Shown: positions 20,324 through 33,902, counted from the stretch's first letter. The stretch: 64,000 nt of DNA from Alisma plantago-aquatica (GCA_963693085.1 OY856409.1:506343803-506407802); one strand, 5' to 3'. The notes: generated from the letters alone by a model not told the origin. Translations and numbers: made by a program.

Positions 20324-23300
20324 TATAAGACCCTAAAACTTTCTTAATGAGTTGAATAAGATTAATTACCATAATTTAATTCTTATAACCCTAACCTAAC
20401 CTTGTGATATTCTTTAAAATTATAAGGCAAGCTTTAGTTTCAAATTTGGTCCAATTTGGACACTGTTTGAGCAAGTTTTGCAATTTTATGCACATTTTGG
20501 ACTTTTCTACAATTTACCCAATTGAGAGGTTTTATTTGCAATTTATCACTTTCATCATGTTCCTTAGATATTATATCATCATTCTTGAGCTTTTTTATCC
20601 ATGGGGTGCCTATTTAAACCTTGGTTTGAAGGTGTTTTCTCCAAGGGCATTTTAGGGTTTACCCCTCCATGGATGAGCTACCTTTAGTAGCTATCAAACA
20701 ATGAGTTATTTGGTTTTCTTGGAAATTCAAGAAATGAGGGATACGCATGTCTCTATGGATGGTGGGGGAGCTGCTTGTGTGTGTGCTTGTATATTCTTAA
20801 TAGTTTAAGGCTATGGACACTTGGAAAGATACTAGAACTTCAACTTTTTTTCTTCTTTATCTTAAAGTTTCATATACTTATCACCAAGCACCAAAATGAG
20901 CCATTTTATCTCCAACACTTCCCTCCTTCTCCCAACCTCGTTCTCCCTCTGTGCTGCTTGAATTTTCCTATCCAAGGAAGAAAAAAGTGGGGACCTTCTT
21001 AGAAAAAGGATCTAGGCTTGCAATTGACTTCCTTTTAGGGTTTAAAAAGCTTCCTTCTAGTGATATTGACCTAAAAGAGTAAGAATCCCCTTCTTTCCTC
21101 CATTTATTTCTTTTTTATCCTTCCTCCTACCTTTCTCCAGGTCGGAACCTTGTTGTTCCATTGTAGAAATTGCTCTAAAGCTCTAAAACCCTACCTTTCT
21201 TGCTCCTTATGCTTAGGGTTTGCTCATTTGATGAAGAAAGGTGCTAGATGGATGAGTTCACATCTTATGATTGGATTTTCTACCCTACCTTCTAGTGTTT
21301 TATTATGTGTGTGAGTTTATCATCACATAAGAGGCAAGTTTTATAACTTGCTCCACGTATATTGCTTACCATAAGCTTGCTAGCTCATGTTCTTGCTTGA
21401 AAATGATGATTCATGCACTAAAAAGCTATGCTTGACTTGGATTTCAATTTTTATAATATTCTCTATTCTGATTTCAGTTATATATGAACCTGTGATCATG
21501 TGTACTTTATTCCTAAGGCATAATATGACTTTAATCAGGTTGGTTTGACAACCTATGGTGCTAAGCACCTATCAACCAATGGTCAATTTTAAGGTTTAAA
21601 GTTGATGTCTTCTATAAACCCATGACCCGGTGATGGTACCATTGCAACAACCCTATGGTGTTGTCTTCATGACAACTGATGGTCGAGATTAAAGGTGTCA
21701 GATGATGGTGACAACCTATGGTCACCCCCTTAGGTCAGTATTTGGATCAATTAGAAGTTTAATGATCAACCATTAAGTACCCTACTGATGTTATCAATCA
21801 ATGATAACATTAGCTTAATATTTGATGTTGATTAATGAATATAGTGTTGATATAACAACCTATGGTGATTTAATGGTCACTAATGGTGGTGGATCAAGTC
21901 TCTACAACCTATTTTGAGTTAAGCATTGTAGTTGTAGCATCAGTTAAGCCTTAGACCAATGGTTTCTTGGGTCACTTGATGCAATGGTCGGCTCTATACT
22001 ATAATTGATGGTTTTAACATACAAAATTGGCACAATGGCCAAGATCTACTTTTCTTGCTCCAATAAAGTGGAATGATGGATAATGTAATTTGTTGGTCCT
22101 AATAATCTTATTTAGATGGTTTTCTTTTATATGATCAACTTAAGGAGCTTACTTGTTGACAATGGATGACTTGTTTTAAATGAACAGTCGATTGTGGGTT
22201 TTACCCTACTCTCAATGGAACTTTTTGTGTTGTTAATCAAGGGATGTCTAGGGTTAAATGGTGAATCTTTCTAGAAAATAAAGTAAGACTTCATAGGTGG
22301 TTTATCCAAGGTGTTTACTTATGTAAACAACCAATGGTCTTAGCTTTTAAACATCTAATGACTCTAAGTGACATTGTGGTATGGTGATATGGGTTGAATG
22401 ATGATGGAACTAATGGAGGGTTACCCTTAACAAGGTAGTCTTACCTATTCACTCATATCAATAGAAGGGATGATAACCATATTGTGTGGATATGTAACCC
22501 TAATGAGGTATAGCTTGTTATACCTAGCTTTAATATAACTAAATGATGGTAATTGGGTATGAATAGTCCTTGAATGACTAATGCAATCATGGGATACTCT
22601 CTTATTGTTGTTGAAACCCTAGTATGCTATAACCTGATGGTTATATCTTGATTTATGTGTGGGTTCATACTTTAGAATAGAATGGAATGTTATGGAGATG
22701 CTTCACTTTATGCATTGATGATCCAATGGGGATGTCATGAGTTAGGGTTTGTGTATAAGTGTTGACTAGTAACATTGATATAATTTATCATGTTAAACCT
22801 AACTCTAATGCAAATAGATAAAGATGAGTATTCATGTTTAACATTCTTATATGATGGAATGATGGTGGAATAACCTCCTTAATATGATCATAACCTTAAT
22901 ATGTTATTTGGTGGTTATCATAGTCGCATGGTTGATACTTTCTAATGCTAAACATGTGCATCATGAATATAATGAGAGTTAATCATATCTAGATTTCTTG
23001 CATGTTGATGTAATAAAGGAATGTTCTTAATGTTAATATAACCTTGCTGTGATTTTTTATGAATATCTCCTAGCTCATTAATGCAATATTGTGTTGATCC
23101 AGTGTATTATATGTAAGTGATGTTGTTGAGCCTTGTTATAAGGCATTCAAAGATAATGATGATCTTGCAGGGAATAATATGATGGTCTTAATGACCTTTG
23201 GGCATGGTTGAGCCCTGGATGAGGTGTAATCCTCTTATGTTGATACGGGTTGATACCATGTGATATTGTGAAAAGCATTTATATCTTGCGATAGTATGAT

Positions 23301-25126
23301 GACTAGTGTGGTCTCATGAATGGCAAGTGACTAGTACCATGTGATGATGAGATGAGAAATTATGTTTCACACATTTTATGTTGTGATATTTATATGCTTG
23401 CTAGAAGTTAATTAGGGTTTGTATGCCCACTTGTTTGATGTAGCCTTAATTCACCCGATTGGCATAACTAATCAAGTGCAACTCTAATCATGTAGTACCA
23501 TGTTCCATAGATCCATCTGAGTGTCAGAACTTTCCAAATGGTGAAACAAGTATTCCTAAGGGAAACTCAAAGTGCATACTGTTGAGTATGTGGGGGTGGA
23601 AAGTTGAGGATATATTCTTGTCATCCCATTGCAGGTTGTGGAGGATGGCTATGGTCATGCCTCATACATCTGATGTGATTATACATGTGATGAGATTGGA
23701 GGACAACTGCGGTTGTACCTCTAATGGCAGGGTATGTGTACCCACCTCCTATCACTAGTGTCGTGACCTATATCAAGGATGGACTAGGCTGTAGTAGCTT
23801 GACCTTATGTGTCACTATGGTGGTCCCGTATTGATTGGGGATGGAGAAGGTCTTAGGAGTTTGGATCTTCCTAGATCTTGTATGGCACTGATTTTGACTT
23901 AGCAGTGGTCAGTTGGATTTTGAGTGGTATCCTCAAATTCCTCAAGGCATAACAAAAGATGTAATACAATTATGTATCATATCTATTTAGGGTTATACAC
24001 AACTCTTCATATTGTATGATAACCCTTGTTTTCTTTCTTTTCATTGAGATCATGTTTAGTACAATAAGAGATAATAGATATGCTTATGTTGTAGTTATGC
24101 TCATGTTGTAAACATGCTTATGTTGTCAAATATACTGACACTGATGGTTAAGATGTTGTTGCTAGCTATGTTTCATATTGCTAGCCATGTCTATGTAATT
24201 ATAAATGCTTAAACTGCTAATCATTCCTATGCAGTTCATTGTGTTATGATGTTAGTTCTACTTATGATATAGATTTGTTCCCTTTATTTGAGATGCCAAT
24301 ATTGATAGCCATGTTATGTCACTAGACATATTCATGATGTCAGGGATGCTTATGCTACTAGATTGCTTGTGTTGTTAGTAAGGAATATTATGATAGTCAA
24401 ATTAATGATAGTGATTGTTATTAGATGCAATTTAATGATATCTGAGTAGATATCTATCTAAAAAATGGATTTATTTGTTATCTATATATGCATTGATGAT
24501 CATACTTGTTGCTAAGATAATTTACTTAATCTATTTAGTATACTTGAACTATTCAATTTGTTCAATTGATTATTAAATACTCCAACTACTTAGTTATCTA
24601 CTATTTAAAATGTTGTAATCAATAAGCGTTGTTGGAGGTTATATCTTTTGCTGGGACATGGGTCTCACCCTTGTGATTCACCACATTTTTTAGGTAATCG
24701 GATGTGACGAAAACAAACATGTGGAAGAAAAGTGGAGAATAGTAATGAATCTTTGAGAAAGTTGATTAGATGTGTAGTGTGTCCTAGAGTCATCCATGTA
24801 CTCTCATGTTCGGGTAGGAAAAGTTTGTATATGGTGTTTCAAATGGATTGAAATTTTGTTAGTATGTTAATGTTTGTTGTGTGGCATATACAAATATTAT
24901 TCTCCTATGTATATATATTGTGGCTAAGATGATAGAACAATTTGTATCAAATTCTTGGCATAGTATGGATATAAGAAAGATGTTGGCCTCTTATGCAAAT
25001 GTTTCTACACAGGTGCTGACGTTGAAATTGGTTTTAATTTACCCATATTTTTGGGTATGTGATTAATTAGTGATCGATTTTGATTTATGTTTTGAGTAAT
25101 CTCATTTAGTGTAATGGGTTCTCACA
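20324..25126 (+). mobile_element. Solo LTR of the chromovirus family, TSD cccat
   Basis: A 4803-bp sequence flanked by a perfect 5-bp duplication cccat (20319-20323 and 25127-25131). It begins TATAAGACCC (TG changed to TA) and ends TTCTCACA. Its start and end closely match the LTRs at 49668-53365 and 58196-58553; shared blocks include TTAATGAGTTGAATAAGATT and TTGGTCCAATTTGGACACTG. No internal region or PBS follows, so recombination between LTRs has removed the rest. It is about 1.1 kb longer than the other LTR. Many copies of an AACCTATGGT / AACCAATGGT motif lie between about 21550 and 21970. It sits within LINE 2. Confidence 0.88.
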
Positions 25127-25131
25127 CCCAT

Positions 25132-25513
25132 CTTCATAGAAGCCCAAAGCTGCCAAAGTAAACAAGACACACAAATAAATAGATTGTAGAGGAGTCAAAC
25201 TAGCCCACATCAACCAACAATAATTGAAGGTGAGAATACAGTGGTGATCCCTGATGAGGATACAAGATGCATGGGCAGCCTGCAATTTAACTTGGGAGGT
25301 TAAACACCAAACACCAACACAATGGAGAGTGCAAATAAGAATCAACTAACCTTTTGGATCATCATCCAGATTTACCTTAGAAATAGGAAAATATTGAAAT
25401 CAAAAGACCTGATGAAGAACGAGCCAAGGAAGAAGAACCAAAAAGGAAGCAATTGGGATGGTGTGAATGATCAGCCGAGCAAGGAGGACCGAAACAAATG
25501 ATATGGTTATTGA
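25132..25513 (+). other. LINE 2 inter-ORF segment
   Basis: About 380 bp linking the decayed ORF1 with the ORF2 start. There is no clear ORF. It is expected to hold the ORF1 tail (purine-rich, Lys/Asn codons). Confidence 0.4.
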
Positions 25514-28500
25514 ATGTTAATTTTGGCATGGAATGTACATGGTAATTGTGGGAAGGGTACCCAAAACATTGTGTGAGATTTCATACAGTTGTACAAAATT
25601 GTCATTTGTTCAATTACTGAAGCTCAAATAAATGGAACTTGAGCTAATGAAATCATTAAGATCCTTGACATTGAGGCATCTTACAAAGTGGAATCCACTG
25701 GTTTTACAAGTTCTATATGGGTTATGTGGAGAAGAAGGTTTGGGAGGTGGAGATCCTTACAAGTCACAAGCAGTTCGTGCACTGCATGATCAATAAGAGC
25801 ACACACATAACCTTTGTGTATGCGTGTACCAAGGAAATAGACTGCCGATTGTTATGGGATCATCTATAAACAATTCCAACTTCTTCTTCACTACCTTGGA
25901 TAGTGTTAGGAGACTCAATGTGGTGCTCCACACAGATGATAAAATAGGAGCCAAGATGATACATCTGGGTAGCTGTAGAGAATTTCCACGGGCCTTTCTC
26001 ATGTGGGTCTTGAAATTTTGGGTGTGTTAGGGCCAAAGATGACCTTCAAAAGAGGCTGGCTTCAAGAAAGTCTAGATCATGTTGTTACTAGCCATGGGTG
26101 GATTGATATCTACCATGCAACAACTAATAAAGTTCTTCAGATGATAAACTTGAGCACTTACTATTGTTGGTGTCAGCTGGAGGAGGTAAATAAAATTTCA
26201 TTTATCAACCAAAATCTAGCATTACCTGGAACACTAGGGCCTCATTTCCTAAGTTCTTTCAGCAAAATGAGGATAACGACGTAGATTTTCATGAAGCAAT
26301 CACCAACTTTATTGAGAAAACCACAAAATGGGCCAAAGATGAGACAAGGAAAGCAAGGGCAAGGAAGGACTCCATTATAGCAGAGATAGGTGCTAACCAA
26401 AAGGTCCTATGAAATAATTTGGATGCAGATCAAGAAGACTACATTACCAATGTACAATTAGACTAAAATGAGATGTTGTATCAAGAAATGGAGGAAGGGA
26501 GGCAGTGGGCTCATTGTGACTGGATGCAAGTGGTGGACACTAACACAAAGTTTCTTCAAGCTATCTTTAAAGCCAAAAGGCAAAGGAACGTCATCTCCAA
26601 GCTCCTGAATAATGAAGGCATATGATAGAATATAAAAGTGAACACAAGACCAATGTCTGTGACTTTTTCATGAAGATGTTCACTGAGGAAAGGGGGTGAT
26701 ATCGAAGTGCTAAAATCTCTGAATATATTGGGACCTTTCATGTGCTACCAGATAGAAATATGCATCATTTGGGGAGCACTTATTCTGGGACCTTTCATGT
26801 GCTACTAGATACAAATATGCATCGTTTGGGGAGCACTCCAAGAATCCAAAAGATTCATTCAGTGCTGATGAGGATGAATCCTATCAAGGCCCCAGGGCCT
26901 GACAGAGTGAACACAAGGTTTATAGAAAGGAACTGGGATCAACTAAATAGATCACTTTCACTAATGATTAATTAGTTTTTTGTAGGTCACCCAATTGAAG
27001 GTATCCTAGTAAACTCTACACTTTTCTTGATTCCAAAGACATTGACTCTTGAGACCTACAATAACCTCCATCCCATTTCCTCAATCAATGTGGGACTCAA
27101 ACTCTTATCAATAATTATAGTGGAACGCATAAGCATACATTCAAAATGGATTTTTCCAATGCAAAGTAGTTTCATACCTGGAAGGAAAATCACTAACAAT
27201 ATCATCCTAGTGCGGGAATCAATCCCCTCGATGAAGATAAGAATGGGGAAGAAAGCATCAATGGCCATGAAGTTGGAACTATCTAAGGAGTATGATAAAA
27301 TGGATTGGGAATTTATGTTAGACACTCTGAAGAGGACAACTAAAAATAGAATATAATTGAAGTCATAATGAATATTATTACCACCAGAGATATAGCACTT
27401 GTGTGGGAAGGGGATACCCTACAACCTTTCAAGGTGCTAGAGGGGTTCGTCAGGGGATCCATTGTCCCCATATATGTTTTTTATGATTCTGGTTAGACTG
27501 AGTCAGGCAATAGATGAAGAGGAATGAGAGGGTAGATGGAATCCTTTCCAAGCTACTCAGGGAGGTCTAGGAGTCTCACACATCTTTATTCTAGATGACC
27601 ATATACTATTTGGAGAAACAAAGAATACCAATCCAGAACCATGATGAAGGTGTTAAAGAAAATTGATAAAGCTTCAGGCCAAACCATAGCAAAAGAAAAA
27701 TCATCATTATACTTCTCAAAGAATGTTGCCACTTTGATCAGGAAAGCTATTACCAGAATCACTAGTTTTAAGCAAACGAATAATTTGGGGAAGCACCTCA
27801 AAGTACCCATCATACACGAGAGAGCCAATAGGGAAATGTAGTTTGATACTATTAATAAGATGAAAGCAAGGATATCCTCATGGGTCAATTGTTTGCTTTC
27901 ACTTGTAGAAAGGGTGATGTTGATTAATTCAGTATTGAACTCCATGCCCATGTACATGATGCATACAACACATCTTCCTTTATCAATCTACAATAGCATT
28001 GATCAAGTGGTGTGAATGTTCTTGGGGAAAGGAGATATAGGGATTGACATAATCAATCTAGTAGCATCAGACAAAGTCACACCAAGCATGACGGATGGCA
28101 TCTTAGACATCAAGTCAGCTAGACTTAAAAATGAGGCATTCCTACACAAGGTTTGGTGGGACATTATTTCCCATTGGAAGGAAACTTGAAAGAGAGTCAT
28201 GGAGGACAAATAAGTTCACAGAACCAACTATGAAGTAAAAATGCATCACGGTTATGGAGGTATATTGCAAAAATACAAACAATGTCATTGTCAGAGACAC
28301 TGTCAGGAACCAACACTAATGTTTGGAGGGAGAGATAGGTGGAAGGAAAAGAGAAACTACTAAGTAAGGAACACTGTAATATCCCTAACAATCTTAAAGA
28401 TCTCATAGTTGAATCCATTATTGACTTAAATGGGAACTAGGATGACAAGTTCATTCGGTATTGATTTCAGGAAGGAACGATGCAAGGGATCTTGTCTATG

Positions 28501-29560
28501 TCGACATCATGCCCATGACCCATCTGGGATGAGGTTAACTATCACAAGGATGCCAAAGGAAAATTAATAATGAAAGGTTTCTACTAAAAGCAACAACATG
28601 GACACACAACTAGATCGCCAGAATAATGGAGAGCTATATGGAATCTAAAAGTTCCCTAGTGAGCCCAGACCATGTTGTAGTTATCCATTCATGCGGTATT
28701 GATGATGAATCAAGCCAGAGTCAGAAGAAGCTTTGCAGAACAAGCCCAATATCCCCAATGTAGATTGGAAGAAGAAACCATGATGCATGGATTTGTCAAG
28801 TGCAAGGATGTCCAAAATGTATGGACTCTCATTCAAAAAGTAGATAATGTGAGGATGACCATGGCTCAACTGTTCACAAGTTGGATTAATTCAAATATGT
28901 AGAGAAGAAAGGATCAGAATGAGTGGAATATATGGGTTTTTATAACAATATAGAAAATTTTGGTCCTCCAGGTGCACTAAGGTATTCAAAAGCACCAAAG
29001 TGAGTGCTAAAGAGATATGTCATGTAATCATATAGCAGGTGTGCATTTGTCTTTCTTCCTTTTCGAATGATGACAACTATAGCTTAAATCCTACCATACC
29101 GGGGGCTAGATGGACATCACTAGAACCAGACTGGGTGGAACTCAATGCTGATGTGACTTTGAGGAAGAAGAAGCATGCAATGACATCTAGATTTGTTGTG
29201 AGGAACTTCTTAGCACAATGGATGTGAGGTGGTTATGACAAAGGAACTAAAATGGATACTCTACTAGCTGAATTTAAGGCTGTCTCTAGCGGATTGTAGG
29301 CATGCAAGGAAAAAATCAATAATCTCATCACCGAGTCTGATAATGAAACAACTATTAAAATGTTTCTAGGTAAAAGAGAGATCCCTGCAAATTAAAAACC
29401 TATTTGAACATTTATTTGATGAATCTATAATAAAGCAGTTGATGATGTAGCTAAATGGGTTCTGACCCAGGAAGATAGCTATTGTAGGTGGACACGTTGT
29501 CCAACCTTCTTCTCTAATATGGTTAGGGATGAAGCTGCTCTATACCATAGTAGTCAGTCA
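25514..29560 (+). pseudogene. LINE 2 ORF2 (endonuclease-RT-RNase H), heavily decayed
   Basis: It begins MLILAWNVHGN at 25514, the usual ORF2 start of plant LINEs. Later pieces are MNPIKAPGPDRVN near 26875 (RT), LIPKTLTLETYNNLHPIS near 27024 (RT), KLELSKEYDKMDWEF near 27270 (RT palm; usual Asp changed to Glu), FILDDHILFG near 27583 (catalytic DD kept, preceding Ala changed to Leu), a zf-RVT Cys/His cluster near 28755 and RNase H-like DWVELNADVTLRKKK near 29125. Dozens of stops and frameshifts make it non-functional. A short duplicated segment occurs at 26724-26837, where GGGACCTTTCATGTGCTA and CATTTGGGGAGCACT are repeated. Confidence 0.8.
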
Positions 29561-29869
29561 TGCTCAGTTTTACCTTTACTTAGAGAATAGGATGAATAGA
29601 TAATCCCTAGATGCTAAAAAAAGAATGGAAGGTTTCATTGCTCTACTGGATGTGGGTGACAATGTCAATCTTTAGCTCACTTATGTTGATCATTCCAATA
29701 TGTGGGGGAAAAATGTCAAAAGTGTTAATTGTTATGGTTATGGACTCCTAGAATAATGATTTTTATTTAGTGGAATGATCAAGGGATCTAGGGATTCTTA
29801 TGTTACCTGCATAAATAATGGTTTATAACTTAAGCATTATATATTCATTTCTTCATGAGCGAGTTGGCC

Positions 29870-30159
29870 AGTAACGTCCCAAGATTTGAGGCCTCAGATA
29901 AAATGACCTTAAAAGGAATGATTAGTCTATCCATATCACCAAGGTGCAACTCCTTGTTAGAGAGTCCATCACTAAAGAACTTTGTGTTTTAGAGTGCTCA
30001 ACCAGAGTAGTATTAGGGTGGATGACCATTCAGAAAGTTTATTCTAACTTACGCATGAGTAAGGACAAAGCATGCAGTTAAGGCTAGTGGTGATCTGTGG
30101 GGCCAATCAACATTCCTAAAACTTTACTAGAGCCTTGGGAAGTGGGCCTGGGTGTTATA
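29870..30159 (+). repeat. Cassandra 5' LTR
   Basis: A 290-bp LTR aligned over its length with 30412-30702. The 5S-like segment at about 29965-30030 is more diverged than in the 3' LTR (AGAGTGCTCA, GAGTAGTATTAGGGTGGATG). Confidence 0.88.
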
Positions 30160-30411
30160 AATGGTATCAAAGCCGATTCACCTCAAGTAGGTGGGGCCCA
30201 CTTGGGCCTGTGGCATGCCTACATTTGAGCAGTGCAGTCCAAGCATGTTGGAAAAGGTTATCCTAGTTGATGGAGCCACCCTTACACTGGTAGCCATGGT
30301 CAGGGGCTGTGTGTGCATCAGCCATTTTGGGTCTGCACTAAAATGGAGATATATTATGAGGCCAAATAGTTGAGCCTAGAAAAGGAAGTCAAGAGTCTAA
30401 GTGGGGGAGAT

Positions 30412-30702
30412 TGTAACATCCCAGGATTTTGAGGCCTCCGATAAAATGATTTTAAAAGGAATGATTGGACAACACATATCACAAAGTTGACCTCCTTTTC
30501 AGGGAGCCCATCATTAAAGAACTTTGTGGTTAAGCGTGCTCAACCCAAAGTAGTACTAGGGTGGGTGACTAGTCATCAAGTTTATCCTAGCTTGCATGTA
30601 AGTGTGAAAAAAGTGCATAGTTAAGTCTAGTCGTGATCTGTTGGGCGAGTCATCATTCCTAAAACTCATATATAGCCTTGGGCAATGGGCCCAGGTGTTA
30701 CA
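30412..30702 (+). repeat. Cassandra 3' LTR with 5S rRNA-like promoter
   Basis: A 291-bp LTR, TGTAACATCC … GTGTTACA. The 5S-like part (about 30507-30571) includes GGTTAAGCGTGCTC (A-box region), AGTAGTACTAGGGTGGG (intermediate element into C-box) and GGTGAC, close to the plant 5S gene. Flanking 5S gene parts are absent, so it is not a 5S gene. Confidence 0.9.
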
Positions 30703-30707
30703 TAGCC

Positions 30708-32398
30708 ACCTAAGACTCTCCTTCAATGTTGATGAATGTTAAGTGTGTTCCTTATCCTCCAGGTACTCTACTTAAGAAAATCATATTTCATAACTCTATT
30801 ATGCATACTAAAAAGTAGGATACATCCTATAGAAAGGGAAACCTCAAGTTATATTAAAGGAGAGGTAGATGGACAAAATTACATGTGGAACATAAATGTA
30901 AGGCATTCACATATTATTTGGAACTTATAATCGATAATCAACCAATGATAAAAAAAACAATTATCCATCATTTGGCTTAAATAATAAGAATTCAACATAA
31001 ATCAATAAAAACCACTGGAGGTATTGTTATCGATTTATATATATGCATCACAATGTGTATATTAGTTTTGACATATATTTAAGAAAAATTTGTAAATCTA
31101 GACAAAACATTAACCAATTTTGAATAATGAAATAACAACATGAAATTGCTAAATATTATAAATGTTTATTCATAATCAAAATAAGGTTAAACACATTTGA
31201 GGTAGCTTGAATACCACTCTTTGATATGTTTATGTTAAAAGGGTAGGTAATAATTAATGTCCCAAACATCCTAGAGTAGGACTCGTCTGAGTACCTTATC
31301 ATAGTAGTCATGGTAGTTGTTCAAATGATTAATTATAGTAGGTTGATGAATACCACTCTATCATTATGTATATTGATAAATATAGATTTCTTGATCATCT
31401 TATGTAGATCCACACCAGAACTCATGGAGAATTTCTAATATTGCCATAATCAGGATAAATCAATGAGATTTTCATGTGTTGCATTTGTCATGCTCATGAT
31501 AGGATTAGTGTGATGCATTATGTTGGATTAATATATACTATGATGGTTTACTCTAAAGTGTTGTAGAAATCTATAACCTATTTTGCTTGCACTATAAATC
31601 TCAAGTAGGAAAGTAATTCAAGATAGTTTGAAGTGGTGTGGATTTGTAGGTTCTAGAAATCCATGATAGTGTATTTTTGGCGATAATGAGACATGTTATC
31701 AATGGATATTTATCATGCTTCCAATCCTTGGTGGTAGATTCTTATAAAATATAATACATTAGACTTGTGGATCTAGAAATATACAGGTTTCGCCTACATG
31801 GTATTGTCTTAATCACCCACAACAATGTGACCACCTCAAAAGTCATGTAGTTTCTAACCATATGTTCAAGTATTGTGTTATCATCTTTAAGTTATCTAAC
31901 CAAATGATTTAAATTGTTTTAGTTGGGGTTCCTTTAACTTTATCTATGCAAGTTTCAGAAAAATTGGATATAAAAATGAGACATAAAGTGTATTGGCCTT
32001 CATGACCATTCATCAAATATTATACATAAATAAAAACAATACTAAGGCTTCCAAAAAACCTTTTCGCTAATGTATTATGATCCATGATAAATAAACTAAA
32101 TTTACTTCCTATCCTATAGTGCATTTATACAATCTACAAATCATGGATATGGTGGGTTCTACAATTCACCAAAGTAGCCCGACTAGGTTGATTTTTCAAA
32201 TACTTAGTTTCAGGTATGGACAAGACTCTTAGCCATCAACATGAACTTTTTTATTTTTATATTCATTTTATATTTATAATAAGGGCATTCATCCAAAAAC
32301 ATTAAGTTAATCTTTTTATGTATTACCTCATAGGTACCATACTACATCATTTTTTGGTCAAATAATCAATATTTAATTCTAACAAATATTGGAAGAGT
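30708..32398. other. AT-rich noncoding DNA
   Basis: About 1.7 kb of AT-rich sequence with no ORF, LTR end or RNA gene that I can support. Confidence 0.55.
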
Positions 32399-33878
32399 TG
32401 ACACCCCATTTTTGCTCACTCAACATAAAATCATGATTAAATGTTAATTTTGTGACTATTGATGGAGTTCATCACAATTTCCACATTTTACCCTTTTTTC
32501 ATCTTTTCACATTTTCCTATATTTTTACACATTTCTTCTTATTTAATCCACCTTTTTCACCTACTTTTATCCAATTTGAGGTTTTATGCAAAGAAAATAT
32601 ATTATCTTGACTTAAATGTAGTATTCTTAACAATTTTTCTTTTTATAATTCTTTTTTCATAAATTTCCCAACTAAATTATCTTGAATTAAATATTATCCT
32701 TTTTCTAATAGATAATTCAATTATCTTTATCAACACAAAAACACATATCTTATGGATAATAATGAAGGATAATCATGAATTTAGTGATATTTGTCACTCC
32801 TTTATTATTTATTTCAAAACTATTTGCAATCCAAAATTTTCATGATTTTCACCAAAACATTCCAAAAATATCCATAAATTGGGAAAATTGACTTTATCCA
32901 ACCTGAGCCATTGGGTAGATCACAACATTCGACCGATGACGAATGGTAGATTGCCTCAATCTATGGGCCACACCTCATGCGCATCGACACGATCCACCAC
33001 CTCTTCCAGAATCTTATAGTTGGAAACCCCAAACCCTAATAGCAACCTAAAATAGACTCCCACACCCAACATCACACCCAACATATTCCAAACCCCTCTC
33101 ATATCTCCTGAAGCTAGAGAAATGACCATCTCTCGCTTTTATTTTCTACATGTGACCAGAGGATCCTTCCTCTGATACTAGATACTTTGTTAACACTGGT
33201 AGCTTGTGCAATAATAGCTATTATCTCTGCTACATCCATATCAATAATTGTTGCTTTATATGATCTATTATATTAATAATTCTTCATATATGCATGCTCT
33301 TTCTCAAAGATCTGACTTACTCTATTCAATCAAACTCTTTGCCACTATCTCTCTCTCTTCCTATGCATCAATCCTAAATGCTAATGGTGGATCATTGTTG
33401 TCAGAGGTCCTAAGGAGGTTGGGACCACAACGCACCTAAAAGTTGGACCTTTAGGGCTATGATGGGAAAGACATTGACATCTCTAGCTGCAAAGGTATGC
33501 CAACATAAAATATATTTTTATCAATTTTTTACCATTTTCTATAACAATAAACTCGATCACCACTATTTTTATCCAACATGAATAAAAAAGTTACAATTCT
33601 ATTATAGGGTGAGACGGGGCTTCTAACACCTTCTGCACTTGAAACATCATTGTCAGAACTCATCTCTGAATTAACACATACCTTTGTAATCTTCCCTAGG
33701 GTGGAGTTAAAATTGGTTTTTTGTGTTTTCCCATTGATTTAATGCCAACATTGTTTTTTCCTTATTTTATGTATAAAATCAGGTGGCAACTCTGAGTTTT
33801 ACTAACTTATCATTTTCACTTTTCTTTATTGTTGTTTCCATGAATTTAGGATCCATTAGACTTTTTCGGCTGGGTACA
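32399..33878 (+). repeat. Tat/Ogre-like 5' LTR
   Basis: Starts TGACACCCCATTTTTGC at 32399, a start typical of Tat/Ogre LTRs, and ends GGGTACA at 33878, four bases before a recognisable PBS. This gives a 1480-bp LTR. No second copy is visible in the window, so the left boundary rests on the terminal motif only. Confidence 0.55.
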
Positions 33879-33882
33879 ATAG

Positions 33883-33902
33883 TTTGGCGACTCTGATGGG
33901 GA
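33883..33902 (+). other. Primer binding site, Tat/Ogre type
   Basis: TTTGGCGACTCTGATGGGGA matches the primer site (tRNA-Arg type) of Tat/Ogre-like Ty3/gypsy elements. It lies directly after the LTR end. Confidence 0.7.

Larger units (their letters stand above)
19320..29869 (+). mobile_element. LINE 2: old L1-type LINE split by a solo LTR
   Basis: ORF1 (19340-20318) and ORF2 (about 25514-29560) of one plus-strand LINE are separated by the 4.8-kb solo LTR at 20324-25126. Removing the LTR would place ORF1 and ORF2 about 400 bp apart, normal for a LINE. Both ORFs are heavily mutated, more so than in LINE 1. The 3' end is not sharply visible; 29561-29869 may be 3' untranslated sequence up to the Cassandra insertion. 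Confidence 0.8.
29870..30702 (+). mobile_element. Cassandra TRIM retrotransposon, complete
   Basis: An 833-bp element with two near-identical LTRs (29870-30159 and 30412-30702), a tRNA-Met-type PBS (TGGTATCAAAGCC, 30162-30174), about 240 bp of internal sequence without coding capacity and a purine tract (AAGTGGGGGAGAT) before the 3' LTR. Each LTR contains 5S rRNA-like sequence with the internal promoter boxes, the defining trait of Cassandra. Flanks tggcc (29865-29869) and tagcc (30703-30707) are a 5-bp target duplication with one change. The 5' LTR ends are mutated (AG…TA instead of TG…CA); the 3' LTR keeps TG…CA. Cassandra is non-autonomous; its RNA is thought to be made by RNA polymerase III from the 5S promoter. 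Confidence 0.92.

Noticed and set aside
30507..30577. 5S rRNA gene
   Set aside because: Only the central promoter part of 5S is present, and it lies within a Cassandra LTR with a matching second copy.
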